Notes under the pieces: generated by a model
Databases searched by the model: none
Told to the model about the DNA's origin: nothing
Seen by the model: only the letters and a program-made list of their open reading frames with translations
In this document: one piece after another, positions 13,546-24,885 of the stretch
Position numbering within the stretch: position 1 is the first letter of the stretch
How the letters are laid out: each line of letters begins with the position of its first letter
Position numbers and translations under genes: made by a program
Source of the DNA: Acanthochromis polyacanthus
Lineage: Eukaryota > Chordata > Actinopteri > Pomacentridae
NCBI RefSeq assembly: GCF_021347895.1
Contig: NC_067132.1
Span: forward strand, 5,212,268-5,276,267
Length of the DNA stretch: 64,000 bases
Reading direction: 5' to 3'

Positions 13546-16500
13546 AGTGCTTTCTTAAAAATGTTTTGCTTCACTTTGCTGGATATCAGGGAATGTTGAT
13601 GAGTGAAGGATTAGAGAGCAAACCACCTCATCAGCAGTGACTCCAGTTAGACTGGCAGTCATCTGGACTTTTGCTGAATGTCGTTCCACTGCTCACCAAC
13701 TCCACATTTCCTGTCTATCTCAACTGAAACTATCCATCAAAGGCAAAGTTGCCAAAAGTATGACTTTGCTGGGACTCAGCAGAGTGCAGACGGAGTATTG
13801 ATCCTCAGTGGGATCAGCAGTTCTAAAAAAGCCTTTTTGTATTAGATATTATTATAAACATTTCTTCATGGACTTCTGCACTTCTTTATTCACATTAAGC
13901 ACACACAGCATGTGTGGCAACAGCTGGCTGCTAATGGGTCATGTGAATGTGAACTGATGATGGAGAGAAGTGAATCCAGGATAGTTACAGTTTTTATCCT
14001 CTCTCGCTGTGGATCCTCGCCTGTGAATGGCCTTTTCCAATACATTACTGACACTTCAAATTGAGTGTCACTCAAAATGGAAGTGGAGTGATATGAGCCC
14101 TAACAGGATGGGGGAAGGAGCGCTGCATACTTTGGTTTACTCTTTTATCATCCTCACATGAAGGACAGGAAGCTATTCAGCATATGTGCGTATGTGTTGA
14201 CGGGGTGTAACCTGACCATGAGTACAGCCACTTTCACCCAGCACTTTGGAAAATAGGCTAAATTATGAAAACAGTGATGGTTTCCAGCAGAGAGTGTCAA
14301 TCTGTGTGGAGTGTTCCATGTGGAATGGAAGCATAGGAAGAGGTGTAAAGCAGCTTTGTTTCTGCCTTGGTTTGTTTTGTGGCTCCAGATCATCCTCCAT
14401 CACATTCACTCGTTTTAGTATGATGTGACTTCAGAGGCTGCAGACGTTTCTGGCATTCTTCCCTGAACTGGCAAACAGGGATGGATGACTGTGGAACACT
14501 AGTCTCGTGTTCAACAGGAACCTTTAACTACACACACGTTACTTCAGATTAGTTTTTGTTGTTTTTTTTTCATGTAACATCGGGGTGAATCAGCAATGAG
14601 AAATCAGTTTAGTGGTGATCACTGCCTCAAATCTGACCCCTCAAATTCTTTAAATTTGGACTAAAACATGGGTGCATTTACGAAAGCCGTGCTAAATTTG
14701 ACCTTCATGCATTTTGATTTGTGCTATTTTACCAAAACTTAGGAATGTGGACTCTTCAGTGATGACAACATCTCTGAGGTCTGTTAGAAACTCCAAACTA
14801 ACATTTTTTTGTACTCCAGATGTCACATTTTAGGGACAAAATCTCTTTTCTTGCAATGATTTATCAGAAAACAAATGACACATCAGTGTTAGTGCTCGTT
14901 TTGCTGTAGAAATGATGATTAATCCCATGACATTGGTGCCCAAAACTTTTTAAACGTGCGCTGAACAAAAATAATCTTTTGGCTTTGGATTATGGCACAA
15001 GGAATTTGGTTTTTAGAATTCAGTGACTTTCAGTTTTTAATAGGGCTTAACGTAAGACGAAGTTATGAGAGCTTAACAGATGGTGGAGAAAAGAGCAAAT
15101 TAAAAGCACAAAATTTCTCCACACTTTGAAAAACTGTAACTAGAAAAATATTCAAAATGTGCATACAAAAAGTATAAAAACATGGAATGACACTAATGCA
15201 GTTTTCTTTGAGTATTTCTTTAAACCAATCCCAATGATCTTGGGTGGTGCTGAGCTCAGAATGCAGCTAAAGTGTCCCTGAAAAACAGCAACAAGGAAAA
15301 CTCTGTTAATGTAACATTAGTAGGAAGATCGTTGAGCTCACTCATTAAAATGAATTCACTGAAAAAACAAACAGTCCTGCTTTAGTGCACAATTCAGATC
15401 TTCAGTGTAAGATGGAGGATGAGGAAGGAGGAGAAAGCTGCCTGGAGTTTGAGCCAGAAATAGCCGGCTGAAGGTAAATACTGGCAGTATTAAGGACATT
15501 TCTGTCAGCCCCAGCTGTACTTTCTGTTTACTGCTAATTAGCAAATAGGCTAACATTTTTAAGATAAATTTGTAACATTTTGGGGTCTGGCTACAGAGCA
15601 AAATTAAAACGATTTTGGTTTAGTTTATTGTGCAAAGCAGCTAGCAGTACCGGGTGTTTTTATGTCTCGTGATTTTTGTTTCGTTTCAGTTCGAATGTAT
15701 TTTGTAACCAGTAGTTTGTATTTTGCATGTTTTTTCGTGGATGAAGACTCTGTTTTCCTGTCTCTTGATCTCTGTCGTCCTCAGTCTGTACCTGTCCTCG
15801 TCCACTCTGTGAGGACTACAGAACAATGACATGATGTGATTGGTACTTTTTTTGGAAGTCTTACAGTCTCTTTGTAGACATAATGTACGCTGCTGCAGTT
15901 TTGGAGCATTTCACGTTGTTGTATATTCCCTTGGCAACTGGTTTCATTTCCATTGGTATAATAACATTCGTGTCAGGCAGCATCGATATTACAGTTCTTT
16001 CTTCTTTAGAGAACCCCTATATCCAGTCAACACTCCCTCAGCTGGTTTCACTTATTACCCAGCTGTCTGGCAGAGTGCTTGATTGACGTCTCACTCATTA
16101 GACAACTTACATCCTCAACATTCCTACTGTCCATTTGGAGACCTCCCAGAGACCTTAAGTCGCTCTCCCCGACTTCAATCAGAGCAGAAATCCAATCATT
16201 CCAAATAATTAAAGATCTGCATGTGTCAAAAACGACCAAACAAGTGACTTGTAAGGCGGACCAGGGTGTACAGCACATAATGATTTATTCAGAGCAGCCA
16301 CAGGCAAGCAGGATAATGATCTAATCATGCAGCCACAAGAGCCGGCCACACTCTCACTGTGTGTTTTCTGATAGACCAGATCTGATCACATTTTATACTG
16401 CCACTTCCCTCAGCAGAAGTTTAAAGTTTACTGAGCATTTCAGAGTAGAGACGGGAGTTCTTCCATATGATGAAAGTCCATCAGTCATTTTCATAGAGCC

Positions 16501-17514
16501 TCCAGCCTCAGTGGCAGCGCTTCGTTTCCCTGTTTTATCTTGCATTTAATATCTGCTCAGCATCAGCATGTGGTGTTCAGCAGAGACATGGACACAGTGA
16601 GAGGAGGGAGGATGAAGAGGAAGCTCATAGCTCCATTCTCCTGCATGGTAGAGGTCAGAAGGGAACGACTCAACGTAGGGTTTTCTTTTCAAAATTATAA
16701 TTCTAATAATGAAAATAGGCCCAATTGATCTTCACTGCTCGGTTTCCAGAGAGCCAAGAGAGGACAGAAGAGAGTCCTAGCTGCTGAATAATATCCCTGC
16801 TGCTCTTGAAGCAGGAAGTCTTTGTCTGCTGTGACCATGTGATTGAAGTTTAGTCCTCTGCAGGCTTAGACGAACAGTGAACTTCCAACAAGTGTCCAGT
16901 GGTTCTGTTTGCAGCTGAATACGACGGCTACATGCATCACAAACACAGATTATAGCAGTAAGACTTTAACTGCAGTGATAAATCCACTGAGTTTGGACAC
17001 AGGTGATCAGGAGGCTGAAACAGAAACAGACAATGGTTTCCACCGAGGGAAATGATCACTCAGCAGCGATGCTTCTGTTCTCTCTCATGCTGCTACCTGG
17101 CTCATCAAATCAGTCACATCCTCAAATGCATTTCAATAATAAAACATAAAAGGTTGAAAAAAACTACAAAAGGAGGTGATGACTCTAATGAGCTCTGATA
17201 GTCTGATGTCTCCTGTATAAACGAGCAGATTACTGAGCTGTAAGCAAACACCAGGATGCTCTGTGGTTGTTCTGTAGCAGCCTGCATGTGTTTGTCAGTG
17301 AATGAAGGTAAACTCAGAATACACCGTTCCAAATGTGTCTGCACCATTAGATGGCACTCCTTCAGCTGCAGGAATTTATCAGCATATGTGTTCTGCAGCA
17401 CAATCTAGATGTGTATGTTAGCTTTTCTATCAGTGAATGAAAGAAAGTGGTGTTAATATTCAGCAGGCCTCAGGCAGGGGTGTCCAAATGCCTTTCATTT
17501 TCAAACTTTTAAAC
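13546..17514. other. unassigned DNA, includes candidate conserved element
   Basis: About 4 kb with no repeat that I recognise and no coding frame with a domain. The block at about 16080-16340 looks like conserved noncoding DNA in style (AT-rich homeobox-type words such as AATAATTAAAGATC, ATAATGATTTATT and ATAATGATCTAATCATGCAG), an impression only. Confidence 0.45.
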
Positions 17515-17737
17515 GATAGAGTAATAAAATACAGTAAAAATAAATAAAAATAGCTAAAATACAGTAAAAATATAGTACCATTACAGTGAAAATGGAGTAA
17601 AAAATGGTAAAAGTCATATAATAAAACATAGTAAAATATTGTAAAAATATAACAAAAATACAGAAAAATATAATAAAATGCAATTACAAAATACAGTAAA
17701 AATATAGCAAACTCTAGTAAACAATATACTATAAATA
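17515..17737. repeat. AT-rich degenerate tandem repeat
   Basis: Repeats words like ACAGTAAAAATA and ATAGTAAAATA without a fixed period. It lies immediately left of a MITE, and creates a spurious long frame on the minus strand. Confidence 0.75.
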
Positions 17738-17739
17738 TA

Positions 17740-18072
17740 CACTTCTGATCAAAAGTTTGGGGTCTCCCAGATAATTCCATGTTTTCCATGTAAACTCCCA
17801 CTTTTATCCATGTGCTAACATAACTGTACAAGGGTTTTCTCATCATCAATGAGCCTTTCAACACCATTAGCTAACACAAAGTAGCATTAGAACACAGGAG
17901 TGATGGTTGCTGGAAATGTTCCTCTGTACCCCTATGGAGATATTCCATTAAAAATCAGACGTTTACAGCTACAATAGTCATTTACCACATTAACTATGTC
18001 TACACTGGATTTAAAAACTGATTTTCTTTCAAAATAATAACATTTCTGAGTGAATTCAAACTTTTGAACGGT
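17740..18072 (+). mobile_element. Tc1-type MITE (GTTCAAAAG family), copy 1
   Basis: Left terminus ACTTCTGATCAAAAGTTTGG after TA, right terminus ACTTTTGAACGGTATA. Most of the body (CCATGTTTTCCATG to CACATTAACTATGTCTACAC) is almost identical to 55379-55625. There is no coding capacity. TA flanks suggest mobilisation by a Tc1/mariner transposase. Confidence 0.78.
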
Positions 18073-19160
18073 ATACAGTATATGACCGACTGTGTTATTA
18101 TTGGTGAAGACTTTGCATTTTCTCTACAGTTCTTGTCCCTGAACAACTGGAACAACTCAGTATCACATATTCATGTTCATTTGTTTGCTGGGCTGTTTTG
18201 GAGGAGGGAGATTATTTGTATGAAGATGAAAAATGCAGCATCCCATTCTGTGGAGTGGAGCTCTGGGCAGAATTAACAGGTTACTGTCAAAAGCATGTTG
18301 GGTATTTGTACACAGGAGACGTCTGTAAATTAATGACTCATCAGCTGAATCCCAGGGTGAGGACGCTTTTTATGGAGCTGCAGAGGAAGGGAAGTGTGTG
18401 TGAGAGAAAGTGTGTGCATTAGTTATTGTGTGCACTGAGTCGGTGGTAACATGCGTGCTCTCACCCTAAGAGAACCTCGTCTATTTCCATCATAGTGTGC
18501 CCTCAAAACATCAACGTGTGCTGCCTGACCTGATCCAGGCTGGGGCTGCTCGATGGAGACTGGCCCGAACAGTGACACTAATGAGATGAAACATCAGGTC
18601 CAGTGAGCCATCCTCCAAATAACTACCGACTGATGACAACAACCTGAAAGCAGGACAAGACCTCCACAGCACCTCAGTAGGTTTTATATCGTCCAGCAAT
18701 AGTTAAACTTGATGCTGCAGTTGTGTAACTGATGATAAAGGCTTGTGAAGGTGTTTAGACTCAGAGATCAAAGAAGAAAACTTTGCCTCAAAAATAACTC
18801 TCCAATACAAATAAACTGCATTTGGAATTTTTGGGGGAGAAAAATGCATTTCCTGTTTCTTCAGATATCTTTTCAACATATCACAAATACACTTCTTAAC
18901 ATTTATTTTTTTTTTGCCATTTTTAATTAAAGTGTTCCTACCAACTAGTCTACATATGAAATGAGGTGGGATGTCTCACCCTGGTGACCGAGAAGATGCA
19001 AGTTTTTACCCTGTAATACCCAGATATAGAAAAAAATGGGCAAAATTATATATAAAGACAAAAAAAAAGAAATGTAATACTTTTTATTATGTAAGAAGAT
19101 TTTTAAAATAAATAAAATGAAAAATAAATAAATAATTATATATGCATAATATATACTGCA
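18073..19160. other. unassigned DNA, AT-rich towards the right
   Basis: No gene recognised. From about 18890 the sequence becomes A/T simple-sequence-like (poly-T, AAATAAATAAAT) up to the next MITE. Confidence 0.5.
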
Positions 19161-19552
19161 CAGCGCCCTCCATAATTATCGTCAACCCTGGTTAAGATGT
19201 GTTAAAAACCTTAAAATAAATTCTATTTTTATTGCAGAAGCAAACTCTCACACTGAAAATTGTAGAAAAATATATTATAGGAGAAGATTAGGTGCTGTTT
19301 TGTTGGCAAAAGGGGGTTGTACAAAATATGAACATAAGGGGGGCTAATAAATGTGGCACACATGATTTGATGTAAAAGAATTATTTCTTGTGTGATTTTT
19401 TTCCCCCCACTGAATAAACGCACTTGAATTAAAGATTGGATTTTCCTATTTTTTCATTGTGGTCCTATATTATTATTATTTTTTTAAATGAATTTATTAG
19501 AAGCTGAAGAACACATCTTAACCAGGGGTGCCAATAATTATGGAGGGCTCTG
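19161..19552. mobile_element. Tc1-type MITE, 392 bp
   Basis: Inverted ends of about 45 bp: CAGCGCCCTCCATAATTAT on the left and ATAATTATGGAGGGCTCTG on the right, continuing through AACCCTGGTTAAGATGTGTT and its complement. TA-rich flanks. The interior has no coding frame; a non-autonomous Tc1/mariner derivative. Confidence 0.85.
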
Positions 19553-20781
19553 CATATAGAAACCCAAATATTACCCAAATATAGAAGCCACCAGTTTGGA
19601 ATTTGATCATCTTGGTCTCTAGAACCAGACTTATTGAGTGAGGTTCTGACTGGATCTGACAGGAGACCCTGAGGTACTTACAGTCATACAGTAACAACCT
19701 GTCAATCACTCACACAACCCTACTTTTTATTTTACAAAATGAGCATCAAACTTTATTTAAAATGCCTTTAAAATAATGACTGAATCATGAGAAAAACTTC
19801 TTTCTGAGGTAACAGACCTGGTTTTCTCACCACAGACTCCTATGCAGTCAGACACATTTCCTAACCAGAGGAGTCGCCCCCTGCTGGCTGCAGTCTCAGA
19901 TCCAAACAAGTATATTTTGGTGTTCATGTGAGTGAAACCAAAACTTATGTGAGATCATTATTTTCAGACATGAAACATGGATCCCCGTTTCCTGGATGGA
20001 AATTCTGTGTGTTTGAAAGTTTTAACATTTCCCTGTACTGTTACCTCACCAGGAGAAAGCATGTCTTTCAGAACACAATTAAGAAATCAGTTATGAACTC
20101 AGTGTTTAGCATCTGTGATTTTAGTGCAGGAGATCGATGTTTCCAATCCTGGTCAAGGAGCAGTTGTCCAGTGAGGACTCTTGTGCTGTATCTACTCTGT
20201 AGGTTGCTTTGGACTGAAGTGTCTGCTGAATGAAACTGTTAGTTATGGGAATGTAATTTTAGGGAGACAGGGTTGAACAAAATGCCCATTTTTTTACAGA
20301 CTGACAGTAGCCATATATTCACCTGGAGAGTCAGCACTGCTTGGTTTCAGTGAGGAAACCTCATATGAGCAATGAATGACTTTGTGTTCAGTTTTTACTG
20401 TATTTTCTGACAATAACTCGCTGCATTACAAGTGACACTCAGCCCTGCCAATGAAAGCCGGTGACATTTTAAAGAGTGAAAAATTTAATAAAGCGTGTCT
20501 ATTGAAAAAGTTTATTGATGAATGGCTGGCACCTGGTGTGAAAAGGAAAGCCCTGTGAGGAATATGCCACAAACCTGAATAATGGTTTGACTGATCTGCA
20601 AACAGTCCAAACAGACGTGAGGATTTCAGAAGCTGCTTGTCAGACGGTGTATTTAGGAGGCAGACTAGTGTTTCACCGTCTGTTCATTTGCTGTGGGACG
20701 CCATAGAAACATGATACGTAACATTTGCTAGTGTCACTTCAGATGACATTTGACTGGAAAGAAAATCTTTTATATTTAGAT
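19553..20781. other. unassigned DNA
   Basis: No gene recognised. A small motif around 19872-19892 (GAGTCGCCCCCTGCTGGCTG) is of a type often seen in dispersed fish repeats, but too short to classify. Confidence 0.45.
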
Positions 20782-21044
20782 CAGAGGCGCCAAACTCATC
20801 TTAGTTCAGGTTCCACATTCAGCCCAGTTTGATCTCCGGTGGACCGGACCAGTAAAACCACAGCATAATAACCTATACATAACAACTCCACATTTTTACT
20901 TCGTTTTAGTGCAAAAATGTGCATTCTGAAAATGTTCACATTTAAGAACTATTTTTTGACAAAACATCATAAACAACCTGACATTTCTTAAGAAAAATAA
21001 GTTCAAACTCAGAAACATGAACTAAAATGGGTTTGACACCCCAG
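20782..21044 (+). mobile_element. hAT-like MITE, short copy with both ends
   Basis: Left CAGAGGCGCCAAACTCATCT, right ATGGGTTTGACACCCCAG. This is the only copy in the window where both termini are clear. Its body matches copies 1, 3 and 4, but it lacks their strand-biased GACAAAAT tract. Flanking 8-mers do not match convincingly. Confidence 0.75.
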
Positions 21045-21654
21045 GACTAAATTTTAGAGCAGCAGAGAGATTAACTGATGATTTTTCAGTGGGTTCATCC
21101 ATCATTTACAGTAGAAACTGGAAGGTTTGATGTGATGCACAGAGGTTGGTACCAGTCTGACGCTGGATTCCTAACATTTAACATCCAGCTCTTAGCTAGT
21201 AAGAACCCGCTTTAATTTTTGTTATGACTAGCATTAATGTTGTAACAGGAACAATACTTTCTGGATGGTAGAAAAATGAACAATAATGTGAAAAAAGAGG
21301 GTTGTGTGATTCTAGGGAGGCGTGAGCACACTGAGCAGGCGAGCGGTGGACCATGCAAGATGGTTCTTGACACAAAAATTGCAGTGCGCTACTACCTCTC
21401 CTCCCACTGTGGTGTACAGGGAGTACAGCAGATACTGTACCAAGCCAGCGAAGCCGAAAAAAAATCCTCAGTGCACCACAGGAAAACAGCAGTTTACCAC
21501 ACTACATTTAACTCCATTCACTGACACAAAACCACAGCCCTATGTCGACCGTTACCATCAAACAGGAAAACAAAAGGTCCACAGTTACTAATCTCTTGTG
21601 ATTACAAAATGTGGAATATTTACACGCTACCAACATGATCATTATCACCTCCTC
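21045..21654. other. unassigned DNA
   Basis: Two overlapping frames (21276-21524 and 21322-21591) have no recognisable domain. Nothing else seen. Confidence 0.45.
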
Positions 21655-22258
21655 AAAGAGAACAAGAAAAGCAGTCAGAGTGCAGTCCTCCTCCAAGGCT
21701 GCTCAGTCCCCCATATGTCAAAAATGCAGCATTTATTTATTAGTAATTGATGATCAGAAATCACACTAACATGGAACATGTCCATTTAATATAGATGTAC
21801 CACAAACAAACTGACCTTATGCTGAGCACAGGTGTGTGTTCTGCATGTGTATATTATGTACGGATACAGAATTGCGTGACCTAAATATGTTGCGGGTGAC
21901 GGGAATTAATCAGTTGTTCCTTGGATCATTTCTGATGGATAAGTCCTGATAAGTCCTCAGAGGTGGATTTGTAGTAGGATCACAATCAGCTGATGTAATG
22001 TTCACTTGTTGTCATGGTTACAGTGACACCGTGCTGCTATCTGGCAATGATACAGAAATCTTTAACTAATCCATGGATCCAGACTATGAGCTGCATCTCT
22101 GCCAGAATCTAATCATTTGGTCCTTGAGTCATTTCTGACTTTCCCTGAAAATTTCATCCAAATCCATCATTCTGTTTTTGAGAAATGTTGCTCACAGTTA
22201 GACGGATGGACGGACGGACAGACAGACAGACAGACAGTAACTCCGCTGTGTTTGTTGG
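21655..22258 (+). repeat. long dispersed repeat ending in (GACA)n
   Basis: Starts near AGAAAAGCAGTCAGAGTGCAG and the phrase CCAAGGCTGCTCAGTCCC, shared in part with 29655-29705. It ends with GAAAATTTCATCCAAATCCATC, then GGACGGACGGACAGACAGAC and AACTCCGC. This layout is that of a repeat class common in fish and invertebrates. No coding frame. Confidence 0.55.
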
Positions 22259-23069
22259 TGGAATAACAAAGACTGTGGCAGTCTAGATGAACAAATCAGG
22301 TGATTGCTTTAAAAAAAGGGATGTTATCTTGTCTCCATTTCACATCCCTGGATCTTATTCATGACTTTTGCATTTGACCTTGTTTGTACATAAGAATAAT
22401 TTCAGAACTGTTATGGAGTTTTTCAGTTTTTCATAGGAAAATCAACTTCTTGTGGATCAGACATCAGTTCTGTCTTCTTTTACTTTGATTACAAACTGAC
22501 AAAGACACAAAGTGTAAATGTTGCCCAGTGCCTGCTGCATAGTCTGAAATGTGTTATGCTGTTTTTTACCTCACAACAAGTGCTACTTGGCTTTTGAAAA
22601 GTAAACTCTTCTGTCATCTCAACTTTGTTTACTTTATGAAAAAGAACATGAAATGAACACACAAGAAGCAAACTGCTCTACAGGGACTGGAAGTAGCTTG
22701 CACATAAGACTGAAGTGTAATCGCAAGGCTAATTGTCACAAAGCTGCTTCAGGGCTCTGATTACCAACTGGTCCTTCTGACAGAGCTGAGTGCATCTTCA
22801 GGCTGATTGCATCTCACAGGAGGTGACTGTGTCCTGAGATTATGAGGCTGCCAATGACAGTACTTTGAAGGTTCTTTGTCAAAAACACCAAGGGAATGAT
22901 ATGCATACCAAAGATCCAAAATTATCTGTGAAATAGTTTTGAGCCCCTTCTGAGATTAAAGTTACTCTGTAGAATCTAGCAGGGGCACGTCTTCAGTTAG
23001 CTGCTTCATTTATTTTGATCCTAAATACATGTTTCCAGTGGGCTCCTCACAGTTGACATGGACAACATG
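22259..23069. other. unassigned DNA
   Basis: No gene recognised. The block 22690-22880 is free of recognisable repeats and could be noncoding conserved DNA; there is no proof. Confidence 0.4.
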
Positions 23070-23709
23070 CAGTGCCTATTAACGGTATTCACTCCCATTG
23101 GAAGTTTTCCCCATTTAAACTTTTTAACATTAAATCATGGTCAGTTAGTGTTTTTTTTTTGTTTGTTTGTTTGGTTTTTTTTAGTTTTTCTATCTCAAGG
23201 TGAATACAGATTTCATTAAAATAATATTAATTATTTAGAAAATTGAATTATTCCCTAACTTCAAGTCACTTTTTACAGTATTTCCCCCTTCTTCTGGTCC
23301 AGCTCTGTCAGTTGCACAGGGATCATGAGTCATCAGCTCTTTTCGACTTCAGTTACAAATTCTCAGTTGGGCTGAGGTCCAGACTCTGAGTTGACCATTC
23401 CCTAAAATTCATTTTGTTGTCTTTAAACTGGTCCTGTATAGCTTTGGCTGGTTTAGTGTCAAACTAGAAAACAAATCTCACCAAGTTCTCTTCTAGATGG
23501 CATCACGCTGTCATGGATTTACTAATATTTTTCTGCATTAATCTGACCTTCTGCCTTTACCAGTCGTCAAGGTACTGAGAAGCATTCCCACGTTATGATG
23601 TTGTCTGCCAAACATAATGCCTCATCTGATGACTTCAGATTCTCCCACATGCCTTCTGTTGAGTTCTAGTCAAGATTTAGTACGATCTTTTCATCAACAA
23701 TGGCTTTGT

Positions 23710-24465
23710 CTTTGCCACTCCTTCATGAAGCTCTGACTTTGCCACTCCTTGATGAAGCTCTGACTTTGCCACTCCTTCATGAAGCTCTGTCTTTGCCACT
23801 CCTTGATGAAGCTCTGACTTTGCCACTCCTTCATGAAGCTCTGTCTTTGCCACTCCTTCATGAAGCTTTGTCTTTGCCACTCCTTCATGAAGCTCTGTCT
23901 TTGCCACTCCTTCATGAAGCTTTGTCTTTGCCACTCCTTCATGAAGCTCTGTCTTTGCCACTCCTTCATGAAGCTTTGTCTTTGCCACTCCTTCATGAAG
24001 CTCTGTCTTTGCCACTCCTTCATGAAGCTTTGTCTTTGCCACTCCTTCATGAAGCTCTGTCTTTGCCACTCCTTCATGAAGCTTTGTCTTTGCCACTCCT
24101 TCATGAAGCTTTGTCTTTGCCACTCCTTCATGAAACTTTGTCTTTGCCACTCCTTCATGAAGCCCTGACTTTGCCACTCCTTCATGAAGCTTTGACTTTG
24201 CCACTCCTTCATGAAGCTTTGTCTTTGCCACTCCTTCATGAAACTTTGTCTTTGCCACTCCTTCATGAAGCCCTGACTTTGCCACTCCTTCATGAAGCTT
24301 TGACTTTGCCACTCCTTCATGAAGCTTTGTCTTTGCCACTCCTTCATGAAGCTTTGTCTTTGCCACTCCTTCATGAAACTTTGTCTTTGCCACTCCTTCA
24401 TGAAGCCCTGACTTTGCCACTCCTTCATGAAGCTTTGACTTTGCCACTCCTTCATGAAGCTACAG
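23710..24465 (-). repeat. 27-bp minisatellite, 28 units, inside Tc1 transposase DNA
   Basis: Each unit is a version of CTTTGCCACTCCTTCATGAA plus GCTCTGA. Unit starts fall at 23710, 23737 and so on to 24439, exactly 27 x 27 bases apart, so there is no net length change across the array. Since 27 is divisible by three and the unit lacks stops, both strands stay open throughout, giving long spurious frames. In the transposase sense each unit reads (S/T)-x-(L/F)-H-(E/Q)-G-V-A-K. Variants are ordered: a 4-5 unit block occurs three times at 24120-24460, and alternating two-unit forms fill 23850-24120. Confidence 0.95.
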
Positions 24466-24885
24466 TATACACAGCCTTTCCTATCTCAGCAGCTGAAGCT
24501 TGTAACTGCTTCAGAGGAGTCGGAAGGGTCTTGTTTCTCTCTCTGGTATCTTTCTTGGACAGTCACTCAGACTTGCTCTCATTTCTTGATGAGAATGAAT
24601 GTAACTGTAGTATAAGGGATATTCATCCATCCATTCCTCCATTTTATTCCGCTTGTCCGGGGCCAGGTAGAGGCAGCAGATCAAGCAGGTCATTCCAAAA
24701 ATCCTTCCCCCAGCAACGCTTTCGAGTTGTTTCTGGGGGATTCTGAGGCATTCCCAGGCCAGATGAGATGCATAATCCCTCCAGCAAGCTCTAGGTCTAG
24801 CCCCCAGGCAGACATGTTCAGAAAACCTCCAAAAGAAGTATCCCTGGAAGCAGGGAGTAAAGCCACTACTCTTTTGCCTCTAAAG

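Noticed and set aside
17460..17867. 135-codon frame rich in Phe and Tyr
   Set aside because: It spans the AT-rich degenerate repeat and enters a MITE; low-complexity artefact.
23710..24465. Possible CRISPR array
   Set aside because: Repeats are directly adjacent with no unique spacers, and the DNA is clearly animal; it is a minisatellite.
23700..24746. 348-codon open frame on the plus strand and two long frames on the minus strand
   Set aside because: They follow from a stop-free 27-bp tandem unit read in several frames on both strands; not evidence of a gene.
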